Source: Bremerella sp. P1 (GTDB taxonomy: Bacteria > Planctomycetota > Planctomycetia > Pirellulales > Pirellulaceae). Taken from it: DNA of 64,000 nucleotides. The position numbers were made by a program, and so were the translations under genes. The notes beneath the pieces are model-generated. The model was not told where the DNA came from and made no database searches. It worked only from the letters and a program-made list of their open reading frames with translations. The stretch is from the NCBI RefSeq assembly GCF_028748185.1, contig NZ_CP118164.1:2666001-2730000 (forward strand), given 5' to 3'. Shown in pieces: positions 10,905-20,091 of this stretch (position 1 is its first letter; every line of letters begins with the position of its first letter).

Positions 10905-11768
10905 TTATTTATAGAGGAAAAGCGGACAATTGGCCGTTTCCAGCATCTTGTTGGTCGAAGACCCGAACAAGGTCTCCTTGAATCCGCCGCGGCCATAAGC
11001 CCCCAGCACAACCATCCGCGGACTCAGTTCTTTGACCTTTTCGGCCAGCATTTCCACCACACGACGTTCTTTGGGGACATAGTGCAGCTGCGGGTCGATC
11101 CCGTGGAAATTCAGGAATTGAGCTGCCTCTTCCAATCGTGGCATGGCTTTGGCTTCCTGATCGGAAATACTCACCACGTGGACTTGTGTCTTTGGTCCAC
11201 GAATCTCCAAGAGGGTCCACATTTGGAGAGCATGGGCCGCCGTGGCACTGCCGTCGTAAGCGATCACAACCCGATGATTATCCGGCAGTTTCTGGGGGTA
11301 AACGATCACGGGACGAGCATTGTCGACCAGAAGCTTACGAACCGTAGCACCAACATCTTCGCTGGTTTCGTAGTGGAAATTGGTGTCTCGGCCGATCAAG
11401 ACCACATCGTGGCGTAGGGCATGGCGTTCGATCTGTTCGTAGGGAAGACCTTCGCTGGGGATCGCGGTGAATGGGACTTCAGCTTCTTTGCAGCGGGTCT
11501 CAAAGTTCTGGAGGATCTCTTCCGCTCTTTGTTTCGCTTCAGAAATCAACGTTTCGTCGCGATGCTTTTTGTAGGCGCCGGCGCCGATGGGCAAGCTGGT
11601 TGGAGTCTTGATCCCGGGGATGTCGACCACGGCGACGCCTGACAAATGAATGCAGCCGGACCGACCATCCTCGTGGGCCGCGTAACGATGGCAAAATGCG
11701 ATCGCCATATCGAGAGCGGTCTTGCTGGAGGGAGAATTGTCCAGGGCGATAAGTGCGCTGCGAATCAT
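10905..11768 (-). CDS. Tandem universal stress protein (UspA family)
   Basis: 287 aa with two Usp folds. Each begins with a basic-hydrophobic strand (ALIALDNSPSS at 5-15; HRVVIAYDGSATA near 163). The C-terminal half has the ATP-binding signature G-x2-G-x9-G-S (GAYGRGGFKETLFGS), whereas the equivalent loop of the N-terminal half (IGRDTNFHYETSEDVGAT) is degenerate. So only one half probably binds ATP, a common arrangement in tandem Usp proteins. These are cytoplasmic stress-induced proteins of poorly defined biochemistry. Start ATG 11768 has a strong AAGGAA ribosome-binding site. A small membrane protein follows in the same transcript. Confidence 0.93.
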   Translation of the reverse strand: MIRSALIALDNSPSSKTALDMAIAFCHRYAAHEDGRSGCIHLSGVAVVDIPGIKTPTSLPIGAGAYKKHRDETLISEAKQRAEEILQNFETRCKEAEVPFTAIPSEGLPYEQIERHALRHDVVLIGRDTNFHYETSEDVGATVRKLLVDNARPVIVYPQKLPDNHRVVIAYDGSATAAHALQMWTLLEIRGPKTQVHVVSISDQEAKAMPRLEEAAQFLNFHGIDPQLHYVPKERRVVEMLAEKVKELSPRMVVLGAYGRGGFKETLFGSSTNKMLETANCPLFLYK

Positions 11769-11949
11769 GATACTGTTTCCTTCCCCAATGGTCGGCTTGG
11801 ACCGGTGTAAGATCGCTAAGCGGACGGTCGCTTCCCATCGACCTGAAGACCTCCGCCGCCACCTATCTATTGTAGCATTGCAAACGGTGGTTCGGGATGG
11901 CTCTCAAATCGATTTTCAAGCGGGAAATAAGGGTGCAAATCTTACCGAC

Positions 11950-12465
11950 TTATCCCATCGAGATACTCTGAATCAACTCGGGATCTCCTCCTTGAATTAG
12001 GAGGATCATCCCAGTAATTCCGACGGTAACCGCAAGCCACATGATCCCCAGGGCCAACAGCGAGAAAGTCCCGCCGTCGAAGCCTGGTACCAAGGTGCAT
12101 TTCTCGGGGCGAAGCGGATCATAATAGACGTTCAGGCTCGGGATCGAGTTCAGGGCATCGAGCAGCTTCTCGTGGTCTTCCCGCTCATTGGTTGGGATAT
12201 AGCTCGATGCGATGTTCGTCCCTTGGAAAGGGCGTCCACAAACGTCGTATTCGTAAGTCGCTTTGACTTCGAACACGTGTCGGTTTGATTTGGTGTTTTT
12301 ACGTACCGTCTCTTCGATGCTTGCTTCAATCAACCGGGCCCCAGTTTTCTCCCACGAGTTGCTGCGCCAGGCACGGTAAATGTCTCGTAAGCCGTAGCCG
12401 ACAATCACCAGCCCAATCAAATTGAAACCACCCATCACCAGCATCGCAATTGTATCTTTCGACAT
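11950..12465 (-). CDS. DUF3592 membrane protein (second of a tandem pair)
   Basis: 171 aa. Two transmembrane helices (about 8-30 and 137-160) enclose a soluble beta-rich domain. That domain has the DUF3592 hallmarks: W near the start (SNSWEKTGARLIEAS), a central Y-rich strand (ATYEYDVCGRPFQG) and YYDPLRPEKCTL before the second helix. It lies 10 bp after a paralogue with the same order of features. DUF3592 proteins have no established function. Confidence 0.85.
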   Translation of the reverse strand: MSKDTIAMLVMGGFNLIGLVIVGYGLRDIYRAWRSNSWEKTGARLIEASIEETVRKNTKSNRHVFEVKATYEYDVCGRPFQGTNIASSYIPTNEREDHEKLLDALNSIPSLNVYYDPLRPEKCTLVPGFDGGTFSLLALGIMWLAVTVGITGMILLIQGGDPELIQSISMG

Positions 12466-12475
12466 GGTTTTCCTC

Positions 12476-13000
12476 TCAGCCAGCGGGAGTCAGGGATCGA
12501 TGATTCAGTTGGGCCAGACGTTGCGGTAAGTTCTTCAAAGAACTACCCATGAAGACTAGCGCAAAGATGCCGCCACAAAATGCCAGCCAGGCACCGCCAA
12601 AGATGACCGGCAGGTAAGCACTGCGGTGGATACCGGTTGCCAAAGTACTTTCGCCCGGGTTTTGTGGGTCGAAATAGACGCGAACGTACCGCGATCGGCT
12701 GAGCTTTCTCTGCAAGTTCGAGTGCATGCTCTTGTTGTTGGTGCCGTTGTATCCGTAGGCGATACGGTCTCCTTCGTAAAACTGCCCGTCGATGTCATAG
12801 GCATATTTCACATAACAGGCCCACGTTTCTTTATGGTCGTTGGTGTGCGAGCGGAGTTTGCACTCGAGAACTTCACCTCGCACGGCCGGCCACTGCGTGG
12901 TTCGGCTGGCCTGATCCAGTTGGTAGATCCCATAGCCTAGAAAGCCGACGCCGAAACCGACGAAGAACAACACGAACAGGGATGTGAAGAGTTTAGACAT
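12476..13000 (-). CDS. DUF3592 membrane protein (first of a tandem pair)
   Basis: 174 aa, same architecture as the following gene: N-terminal helix (about 5-27), the DUF3592 core with QWPAVRGEVLECKL and VKYAYDIDGQFYEGD, the VYFDPQNPGESTLATG segment, then a second helix (about 128-152). The C-terminal tail after the helix is longer (LPQRLAQLNHRSLTP). The pair differ widely in sequence, so the duplication is old. Start ATG 13000. The two form a likely two-gene transcript. Confidence 0.85.
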   Translation of the reverse strand: MSKLFTSLFVLFFVGFGVGFLGYGIYQLDQASRTTQWPAVRGEVLECKLRSHTNDHKETWACYVKYAYDIDGQFYEGDRIAYGYNGTNNKSMHSNLQRKLSRSRYVRVYFDPQNPGESTLATGIHRSAYLPVIFGGAWLAFCGGIFALVFMGSSLKNLPQRLAQLNHRSLTPAG

Positions 13001-13331
13001 GAAACCACTCGAAGAAAGTTACCGGAAAGGGAGCCGCTCGCCTCTCTTGGTAAAGTTCGCTCGTAACACGAAATCGTTGCTGACATTTCGAAGTTCCCCG
13101 GCATCCGTTGCCACTTCGCCAGCGGAAGTTGCCGGTTATGACGAAGATAGTGGCCATCCCCTCACCGGTGGCAGACGTGGATCCAGTTTTTCAATAAACG
13201 ACGGGTACAGGCCATTCATTGCAGGAATTCGTGTCACCTAACCGTGGTGAAGTTGTCTCGTAGAAGCATCAGCAACTTCCCCAAAGTTGAATTCGTACGC
13301 GCTTCCCCAAATCATGCGATGAGGATTTCCC

Positions 13332-13430
13332 ATGTTTCTGTCGATGCTTGCTGCCAGTGTTTGTTGTGTTTACGCGCTGACATCCGTAGTGATAACTGGG
13401 TACTGGGCTTGGCGAGTCTGGGGCAAATAG
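13332..13430 (+). CDS. Candidate 32-aa single-helix membrane peptide
   Basis: ATG 13332 is preceded by GAGGAT six bases upstream and opens a frame of 33 codons to TAG 13430. The peptide MFLSMLAASVCCVYALTSVV is followed by a short basic end (WRVWGK), so it would be one transmembrane helix with a positive C-terminus. It is below usual gene-calling limits. Support is the ribosome-binding site and the coherent membrane composition only; no homologue is recognised from memory. Confidence 0.35.
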   Translation: MFLSMLAASVCCVYALTSVVITGYWAWRVWGK

Positions 13431-13457
13431 CATAGCGCCTGAGAAGACCTGGCAAGA

Positions 13458-13488
13458 AACAAAGAAGGGCGACTCACGAGTCGCCCTT
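13458..13488 (-). terminator. Intrinsic terminator of the 75-aa gene
   Basis: Perfect 10-bp stem AAGGGCGACT / AGTCGCCCTT (13465-13474 and 13479-13488) with loop CACG. On the minus strand a T-rich stretch follows (complement of 13458-13464). It lies 40 bp past the stop of the minus-strand gene at 13529. Confidence 0.85.
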
Positions 13489-13528
13489 GAAAATCTACCT
13501 TCGACGATAAAACGTCGTTCTGTTGTAA

Positions 13529-13756
13529 CTAAGAAAGAGAACGCTGAAGCGAAGAAAGCAGGTCGCGATGGCGAGATTCGCATTCGCGCATCTGCTGTTC
13601 AATCGCTGCTTCTTCTTCCGCCGAAGTGGCGTGAGCAAGCGACTGTCTTAGACGACTTATTTCCGAGTCGAATGTTTCGTTCGCGGCAGCGATTGCACTG
13701 CTACATCCTAATGAATGAAGACCGTCCATTACGTATCTACTGTTAGGTAATACCAC
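13529..13756 (-). CDS. Small helical hypothetical protein
   Basis: 75 aa from GTG 13756, which has an AAGG sequence eight bases upstream; ATG 13729 would give 66 aa but has no clear ribosome-binding site. From about residue 25 the protein is a charged helix (SEISRLRQSLAHATSAEEEA, then AIEQQMRECESRHRDLL), probably a short coiled-coil hairpin. A perfect terminator just downstream supports a real transcript. No family recognised. Confidence 0.65.
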   Translation of the reverse strand: MVLPNSRYVMDGLHSLGCSSAIAAANETFDSEISRLRQSLAHATSAEEEAAIEQQMRECESRHRDLLSSLQRSLS

Positions 13757-13951
13757 GAATGATGCCTTGATACTTCCGGTTTAATCCATGCTGGGTAGTT
13801 CCGCAAAGCCCCCTCCTGCTTAGATGCGGATATCGCGAGTAAAAGATGGAAAGTACTGGAAAATTTACTCGCCCGAATTGCAGATTTGCTCTAAATTCAT
13901 CCCCATACCCCTGCTCTTCTCCACCCCCCAAACCCTACGCCAGCTCGCCTC

Positions 13952-15730
13952 ATGAGCGCTTACCTCATCCTGTTAGCTTTGTTTGCCATTAGCTGGGCGA
14001 TTGCCGGTTTCTGTGTGTCCACTCTTTGTTTGAAGCTGCGCTGGAACTTGGTTGGCGGCGTGCTGTTGATTGTCGGGGGTTTTATTCTGCCGATGATCAT
14101 TGGGAGTGCCGCACTCAACCAGCACGACGATCGCTCTGGTGTGCGGCTTTCCGACGCTTTGACCATCTTTGGCATGTTAGAGTTTTCGTTCACGATCCTC
14201 TTACTAGTCTCTACTATCGGGGCAATCGCAGGCGTCCTTGTCGGTACAGTGAGTGGTCTGTGGCCGCGAATCGATGACGATGGCAATCGACAGCGGAGCG
14301 CGCGAAGTTGGACGACCTGGAAACTAGTCATTGCTGGTCCCTTGGCACTGACGATCACCTGGACGCTCTTCTTTCTGGCTGACCTCCGAGCCAAGGGCCG
14401 TCTCGCCGATATCCGCGACAAACATCAGGCCATCTTAGATGTGCAGGAAGAAGTTGCTCCTCGCCAACAAAATGATGCAGCGGCCGTGCACGACGCACTT
14501 CTTTTGGCGATCTTGGAAGATGAATCGCCTGATTGGATTTTGGAAAACTATCGTCAGGGAAAGAAACAACCTCTATCAGCGAATATCATCTTTCGCCGAA
14601 ATGATTATGACCTGTTGAAAATATTCCTGCCTGGCTTTCCACACACGCAAAGTGTTCTGGACTATGCCCAGCGCCACGAAGATGCTTTTCTCGAACTCCG
14701 CCGGCAAGTACTTCGGGAAGGACTTGAGTATCGGCACTGGGATGAAGAAGTCGCACGATTCACGGCTTTGCACGCTTTGGCGCGACTTCATCAGGATGAC
14801 CTCGATTCAACGATCGACGATTTGAAGCTGTTGCACGCCATCGCAAATCAGTCACTCGACCGGCGAGTCGAAGACTCGTTTTCCATGGTGCCGATCGAAG
14901 CATATCGCTATCTCGTATTTCAAGCCATTCTTGGAACAACCAATCCCGTACCGCCCGAAGCCTACAACGTAATGCTGAACGACACCGGCGAAGTCGAACC
15001 CAGTTTGCGCCGTAGATTGAAGCGAAGTATGAGCCAGGAAGTCGTGAAGTCAATTGACTACTTGTTGCGTGAACAAACTGCCGAGCAACTCGATTTCAAG
15101 GAAACGTTCCAGCGGGCCACGGAACGAATCATTTATCAGGAACACATTCCTGGTTGTACTGATCGACTAGAAAAAGAGATCAATCAGGTCCTTGAGCCAT
15201 CGACAGATCCTTTTGTTGCCATTCCTGTTCTTGCATTTCCGATGCTTGGCGACATGGATGAAGCGTGGCTTTTGACTTCCAACTACAGCTCGCACATGTA
15301 TCACGCGATTCAGTTTCGTTACATGCATAATGTGCGTCTGGAAGTCGTCAAAACCGTGCAAATGTTGGAACACGAGCGAATAGAGAAGAATCGATTCCTG
15401 ACGCAGCAAGAGTTCCTGATCGGGATCACATCGCCAGAATTCACGGCGGGAACTTCCATTGACTACGTTACGCTTCATAGCCCGAACACTGGCAAAGCCG
15501 AAGGAGCAATCGTCGCGGCTCCGAGTCATCGGCGGCTTGATGATTTCATAGGACTTTACCTGGGGCCGGCGATCTTTCCCATCGTCGATGCAACTTCTCC
15601 TTCTCTCGCCATCCGATCGGGCCAACTCAACGGTACTTGGGAACTTGCCCAGGTAAAAAACAATCCGCTACGGCTGATCATTCCGACGCCCAAGGCTAGC
15701 ACGTCGAATCCATCGACACCGATGCGATAG
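13952..15730 (+). CDS. Four-helix membrane protein with long soluble domain, unknown
   Basis: 592 aa. Four hydrophobic helices lie in the first quarter (about 4-27, 33-54, 72-99, 124-146). A roughly 440-residue soluble region follows, mostly helical and charged, with no motif I recognise. A region near 480-560 (HSPNTGKAEGAIVAAPSHRR) resembles an extended domain rather than repeats. The only ATG-led start with balanced frame is 13952, 195 bp from the divergent small gene. It stands alone, with no obvious operon partner: the next plus-strand gene starts 117 bp later. Proteins of this shape are common as conserved hypotheticals in planctomycetes. Confidence 0.8.
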   Translation: MSAYLILLALFAISWAIAGFCVSTLCLKLRWNLVGGVLLIVGGFILPMIIGSAALNQHDDRSGVRLSDALTIFGMLEFSFTILLLVSTIGAIAGVLVGTVSGLWPRIDDDGNRQRSARSWTTWKLVIAGPLALTITWTLFFLADLRAKGRLADIRDKHQAILDVQEEVAPRQQNDAAAVHDALLLAILEDESPDWILENYRQGKKQPLSANIIFRRNDYDLLKIFLPGFPHTQSVLDYAQRHEDAFLELRRQVLREGLEYRHWDEEVARFTALHALARLHQDDLDSTIDDLKLLHAIANQSLDRRVEDSFSMVPIEAYRYLVFQAILGTTNPVPPEAYNVMLNDTGEVEPSLRRRLKRSMSQEVVKSIDYLLREQTAEQLDFKETFQRATERIIYQEHIPGCTDRLEKEINQVLEPSTDPFVAIPVLAFPMLGDMDEAWLLTSNYSSHMYHAIQFRYMHNVRLEVVKTVQMLEHERIEKNRFLTQQEFLIGITSPEFTAGTSIDYVTLHSPNTGKAEGAIVAAPSHRRLDDFIGLYLGPAIFPIVDATSPSLAIRSGQLNGTWELAQVKNNPLRLIIPTPKASTSNPSTPMR

Positions 15731-15847
15731 ACAAACATCGAGCTATGTCGAACCGTTTCTCACAGCAGACGTAGTGAGCCTTCAAGGATTCGCTGCACCC
15801 GTTTCCGATGCGTCTGTAAGACACAGCGCCTTAGGAGAAGAGATTCT

Positions 15848-16366
15848 GTGAGAAAGATTATCTACTTTGTTACGGCCAGCCTGGATGGATTCATCGCGCG
15901 GCCAAATGGAGCCATCGATTGGCTTATTCAAGCGGAAGGGAACGAGGACTTCGGATTCTCGACCTTCCTCGAGTCGATCGATACGGTCGTTCAGGGTCGA
16001 AATACCTACGAACACGTTTTAACCTTCGGTCCCTACCCCTACGCCGAGAAGAAGAACTTCGTCTTCTCACGCAAGATGTTGCAATGCCAGCACGCGGAAG
16101 TCGTTCGTCAGCCGGTGTCTGACTTCGTCCGCTGGATTCATTCGCAGCCCGGCAAAGATGTCTGGGTGGTAGGTGGCGGACAGTTAGCAGCGTCGTTTCT
16201 GCATGTTGGAGCGATCGACGAACTCAAGGTCTTTGTCCAACCCATTATTTTGGGTGAAGGCCTACCACTGGTCGCCCATATCGGTCGTGATACACGCCTG
16301 AAAGTGAAACACTCGCACACGTTTGGCCAGGGGCTCGTGCAGATCGACTACGACGTCTTGCGATAG
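15848..16366 (+). CDS. Dihydrofolate reductase-like protein (RibD C-terminal domain family)
   Basis: 172 aa from GTG 15848, with AGGAG ten bases upstream. The fold markers are the N-terminal strand IIYFVTASLDGFIA, GAIDWL, the helix-strand VVQGRNTYEHV, and the nucleotide-binding VWVVGGGQLAASFL (about 112-125). This is the small RibD-C/YyaP-type group: NAD(P)H-dependent reductases resembling DHFR whose substrates are mostly unknown. It lacks the deaminase domain of true RibD, so a role in riboflavin synthesis is unlikely. It stands between unrelated genes. Confidence 0.88.
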   Translation: MRKIIYFVTASLDGFIARPNGAIDWLIQAEGNEDFGFSTFLESIDTVVQGRNTYEHVLTFGPYPYAEKKNFVFSRKMLQCQHAEVVRQPVSDFVRWIHSQPGKDVWVVGGGQLAASFLHVGAIDELKVFVQPIILGEGLPLVAHIGRDTRLKVKHSHTFGQGLVQIDYDVLR

Positions 16367-16539
16367 TACTGCTACTACCAGAGATCGTTACAGTTTAACG
16401 CCACCCGCCTATTGATCCCTGCCTGCCAGAAACATTCCGTGATTTGAACATCCAACGCTTGCCGAACTTCCTAATACATGTATTAAGCCGGTTCTTACGA
16501 TTGAATCGGTGCTTGCACCGCTAGTATTAGGGTTATCGC

Positions 16540-18069
16540 ATGGCGATCGGGAAGCTAAATGTTTGGCAATGGTCACTAGTCTTGGCAATTCCTTCCATTG
16601 CCGGCTGCGTGCTTCCCCATTCCAAACCAGCCACCTACTCGGAAGAGATTGTCCCGCTTGATCCGGCACCGATTTCCCAGGCCGAAACCAAGTCCGAGGT
16701 ACAAGTCGTTGACCATCAAGAGCCGTTCTCGGTGATTAAGCCGGCGGTACTGGAACCAACTAACATCCTTCCTCCCGAGATCGCACCAGCGGATATCCCT
16801 GCATTTGAAGTGGCTCAAGCAACCAAGGTGCCCGCGCTTCCGACGGTCGAAGGAAAAGGCATGACGCTGGCGCAGCTGCAAGACTTGGCTCTGGCAAACA
16901 ACCCCACCATCCGTCAGATTTCGGCATCGGCCCAGGCTGCTTCCGACTATCGCTATCAGGTTGGTCTGTCCGCCAATCCGATTGTCGGATATTCAGGAAG
17001 CCAGTTAGCCGATCAAAATACGGATCAACACCTGGTGACCGTGGAACGCGAGTTTGTCACTGCCGGCAAGTTAGACCTGAACCGCAATGTGCTCGGCCAC
17101 GCCGTTGAAGCGCAGAAGTGGGATGTCGAGTCGCAACGATATCGTGTGCTTACCGACGTGCGTCTGGCGTTCCTGGATGCCTTGGTCGCCCAGCGCCGGA
17201 TGGATGTGATCGACGACTTTCATGGTGTGGTCGCTAAAGGCGCCGAGCTTGCTCAAAAGCGGTTTGAAGCCAAAGAAGCTTCACAATCCGATCCGCTGCA
17301 AGCCGAGATTCAGTTGAACGAAGTCGAAGTCCTTCGACAGCAAGCTCAGTTTGCCTGGGATGCCGCCTGGCAAGAGATGGCCGCCACCGCTGGCGTACCG
17401 GACATGCAGCGTAGTCAGCTATCCGGCGAGTTGAACCCTCAGATCGGTAACCTCGAGTGGAATGCGATCTACAGCGACTTGCTGGGCAACAGTCCGGAAC
17501 TGCAAGCCAGCTACAGCCGGGTAAACCAGGCCCGCTCGAATATGACCCGACAAGAGGTCCAACATATTCCCAATATCATTGCTGCCATCGAAGCGGGACA
17601 CGACAACAGCACCGGCAGCGGGATGATCAATGTTTTCGTCGGTGCCCCGATTCCTGTCTTTAACGATAACAGTGGTAACGTTTCGGCCGCGTATCGCGAA
17701 TACTGCCGAGCTACCCATGCCGTGAAGCGTATCGAGATGTCGCTGAAAGCCCGGTTGGCTGGCGTCGCCAAGGAATACGACTCGGCCTTGGTCGCAGTCG
17801 AACGCTACGAACAACAAATCTTGCCGAAGGCAAAAAAGACGCTCGACCTGTCAGAACAAGCCTATGCGGCCGGCGAGTTTTCTTTCATTCAGGTTCTGAT
17901 TGTCCGGCGAACGTACTTCAACACAAATCTTCAGTACATCGATGCCTTGGGTGAACTTGCCAAAGCGCATGCCAAGATCGACGGACTGCTTCTCACCGGC
18001 GGTTTGGACGAGCCCACCGACTTCCAAGGTGGCGACGGGCTGCGTGGTCAGACGTTTAGCCAGCAGTAG
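16540..18069 (+). CDS. TolC-type outer-membrane efflux lipoprotein
   Basis: 509 aa. The signal sequence ends in a lipobox (SIAGC, Cys 23), followed by a Pro/Glu-rich linker to about residue 100. Two outer-membrane efflux repeats follow, each with long amphipathic helices (for example LTDVRLAFLDALVAQRRMD near 200 and AAYREYCRATHAVKRIEM near 370) and the family's short strand sections. This is the OMF/CusC-like channel for tripartite export. No RND pump or membrane-fusion gene is in the window, so it is an orphan that must pair with components encoded elsewhere. The tail is Gly/Asp-rich. It is convergent with the next gene, which ends 27 bp away. Confidence 0.93.
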   Translation: MAIGKLNVWQWSLVLAIPSIAGCVLPHSKPATYSEEIVPLDPAPISQAETKSEVQVVDHQEPFSVIKPAVLEPTNILPPEIAPADIPAFEVAQATKVPALPTVEGKGMTLAQLQDLALANNPTIRQISASAQAASDYRYQVGLSANPIVGYSGSQLADQNTDQHLVTVEREFVTAGKLDLNRNVLGHAVEAQKWDVESQRYRVLTDVRLAFLDALVAQRRMDVIDDFHGVVAKGAELAQKRFEAKEASQSDPLQAEIQLNEVEVLRQQAQFAWDAAWQEMAATAGVPDMQRSQLSGELNPQIGNLEWNAIYSDLLGNSPELQASYSRVNQARSNMTRQEVQHIPNIIAAIEAGHDNSTGSGMINVFVGAPIPVFNDNSGNVSAAYREYCRATHAVKRIEMSLKARLAGVAKEYDSALVAVERYEQQILPKAKKTLDLSEQAYAAGEFSFIQVLIVRRTYFNTNLQYIDALGELAKAHAKIDGLLLTGGLDEPTDFQGGDGLRGQTFSQQ

Positions 18070-18096
18070 TTGTGACTCTGTGGGTGCCTTCTGTTG

Positions 18097-18936
18097 TTAG
18101 GAGGCATCCTTCATCCCGGCTTCAGGGTCGGAGGTCGCAGGGACGAGCCATCCGATTTGTCCTGCCGATTCGTTCTTGCCTCGTCCGATCAGAAACTTTC
18201 CAGGCGAGAGAGGAACGATGCCGTAGCTGGCGAAGTAGGGAAATCGCTTGGGCTCTTGGAAGTCGGCAGTCGTTCTCAGTAATTCTTGCGGCGTGCCATA
18301 ACAGCCAAACCACCACTGACCGTCATGAAACGCGGCCGTTTGAATGCCTAGATAGGTTTGTCCGCTCGGGATGACATGTCTCTTGAGAAACTTGAACTCC
18401 GGATCGTATTCGTAGACATAATTCACTTCGATATCCGCCGGCAATCCACCTACCACAAAGAATCGCCCGTCGTGGTACTCCATGCCACCGGCTCCGTGCA
18501 CAGCCTCCTGGACGGGATGCTTCACGAGTAGGTCAAGCGATGCGGCGTCGTACACGTAGACCCACGAATCAGCTTGCCCCGCCGGTTGATTGAACTTGCC
18601 AAGATTGGTGGCCACATAGACTTTTCCATCGTGGTAGCACAAGTCGCCATGATGCGTGGGCACTTCCACTTGGCGCAAGATCTTGCCGTCTGAGTTCGTC
18701 TTCACCAGTTTCGTGGTGAAAGACCAATAGATCTTCGCATCGTCGTCGGCACATACTCCTTGCAGATGTCCCGCATAGGCTCCTTCGCATTCGATCTTCT
18801 CGAAAGGAAGTTGCGTCTTCATTTTGGATTGAGCAAACAGAGATTCGCTCACTCCCAAAATGGCCGAGAAGGCGAGCGTTTGTTGAATGAAATTACGTCG
18901 GGGCATCCCCGATGGCTGGGAAGTTGAGTGAGCCAT
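18097..18936 (-). CDS. Tat-exported beta-propeller protein
   Basis: 279 aa. The N-terminus has a twin-arginine signal (MPRRNFIQQTLAFSAILG, from residue 11) ending near LFAQ. The rest is made of short repeated strand blocks with YHDGKVYVATN, YHDGRFFVVGG and FHDGQWWFG, each about 45-60 residues apart, typical of propeller blades of the NHL/SMP-30 kind. No catalytic residues can be assigned. It acts outside the cytoplasm. The next gene on the same strand, 78 bp upstream, is also Tat-exported, and they may be co-transcribed. Confidence 0.8.
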   Translation of the reverse strand: MAHSTSQPSGMPRRNFIQQTLAFSAILGVSESLFAQSKMKTQLPFEKIECEGAYAGHLQGVCADDDAKIYWSFTTKLVKTNSDGKILRQVEVPTHHGDLCYHDGKVYVATNLGKFNQPAGQADSWVYVYDAASLDLLVKHPVQEAVHGAGGMEYHDGRFFVVGGLPADIEVNYVYEYDPEFKFLKRHVIPSGQTYLGIQTAAFHDGQWWFGCYGTPQELLRTTADFQEPKRFPYFASYGIVPLSPGKFLIGRGKNESAGQIGWLVPATSDPEAGMKDAS

Positions 18937-19014
18937 AGGTATCCGAAGTCTAGGAAGGTGATTGTTGGCAGGGAAATCTCTGGCGGCCGGACCAGTGGTG
19001 AAGTGGATGCCCGA

Positions 19015-20091
19015 CTAAGCCATGCCTGAGGCTTTCAGCACGACCTCATGCACGGCCAGGTCATGTTGGCGATCCCAAGCAAGTTGTTTCTCGCCGCGGA
19101 TGACTTTGGCCAGGTCAGTAAACTCTCCGTCGTAGCGGCCGCCTTGTCGTTTCAGGCTGAGGTGCTGCGTTCCTTTCTTGAACTGGCCGTAGGCTTCGGT
19201 CAGGGAAAGATCGACTTCACCCGATTCGAGTTGTTTGATCTCCAGCGCGCCACCTGAGCCGGCAACTTGGAATCGACGGCGGGGAAAGCCGAATGGGTCG
19301 AGGTGATTGCAGCGTACCGTGGCGGTGGCTTTCGGATAATCGAGCACTGCCAACTGGTTGTCGGCGAAAGTGTCTTGGGGTGCTTGGGTTCGTTTCGTGA
19401 AGGCGATCACTTCGTCCGGCTTGCCCAGGATCGTCACGACCGCGTCGATCAAGTGACAAGCAAGTTCAAACATGCCACCCCCTTCGTACTGGGCCAGATC
19501 CTTTCGCAGGCCAGGCGATGCCAGCTTGCCCATCATCGCGTCAATCTCGTAGATCTCGCCTAACCATCCTTCGCGAGCTGCTTGAAAGAGAAGCTCGAAG
19601 GCTGGGTTATACCGCAGCATGTAACCCATTTGAATCGTTCGCTTCTTCGCATCGGCGGCTTCGCATAGTTCACGAAACGCCGAGAGCGACTCCCCGGCCG
19701 GCTTATCCAAATGAATGTGCATGCCGGCTTCGATACACTTTCTAGCGGTGGGGACCAACTGCCTGACTTCCGTCTCGACCGCAACGGCTTGTAGGCCTGG
19801 TGTGTTCAAGAGTTGCTCGATCGACATCACCTTCAGGCCTTCGTACGACTTCCGCTGCGTGGCACTTTTGGCCAAATCGAGATCGACGTCTGCCAGCCCG
19901 ACCACTTCATACGTATCGGACATCGACCGCATCGCGTCCATTTTGCCCGAGGCATGGGCATGAGAGGTACCGATCTGCCCGACCTTGATCTTGTTGCCCC
20001 TTGTCGGCTCGGCGGCATGCACGCCAGCAGCGAGAGTTGTGACGGCGGCGGCAGTCGCCGTGGTGAATTGGCGTCGGGTGAGATTCGTCAT
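19015..20091 (-). CDS. Tat-exported Gfo/Idh/MocA family oxidoreductase
   Basis: 358 aa. A twin-arginine signal (TRRQFTTATAAAVTTLA) ends near VHAAE. The Rossmann segment KVGQIGTSHAHASGKMD (about 36-52) replaces the usual GxGxxG with a looser form, and HLDKPAGES (about 130-138) is the family's EKP-type motif, with Asp in place of Glu. The C-terminal domain has the GGMFELACHLID segment (about 205-216) with the conserved His. Members use NAD(P) to oxidise or epimerise sugars; exported planctomycete versions probably bring their cofactor folded through Tat. Substrate unknown. Start ATG 20091 follows AAAGG. Confidence 0.92.
   Translation of the reverse strand: MTNLTRRQFTTATAAAVTTLAAGVHAAEPTRGNKIKVGQIGTSHAHASGKMDAMRSMSDTYEVVGLADVDLDLAKSATQRKSYEGLKVMSIEQLLNTPGLQAVAVETEVRQLVPTARKCIEAGMHIHLDKPAGESLSAFRELCEAADAKKRTIQMGYMLRYNPAFELLFQAAREGWLGEIYEIDAMMGKLASPGLRKDLAQYEGGGMFELACHLIDAVVTILGKPDEVIAFTKRTQAPQDTFADNQLAVLDYPKATATVRCNHLDPFGFPRRRFQVAGSGGALEIKQLESGEVDLSLTEAYGQFKKGTQHLSLKRQGGRYDGEFTDLAKVIRGEKQLAWDRQHDLAVHEVVLKASGMA

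Larger units (their letters stand above)
13001..13528. other. Intergenic region with a possible micro-gene and a terminator
   Basis: About 530 bp between the DUF3592 start and the stop of a small minus-strand gene. It holds a possible 32-aa gene (13332-13430) and a terminator (13458-13488), described separately. The remaining 330 bp upstream show no recognisable gene; frames that are open there have no ribosome-binding site and unbalanced composition. Confidence 0.6.
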
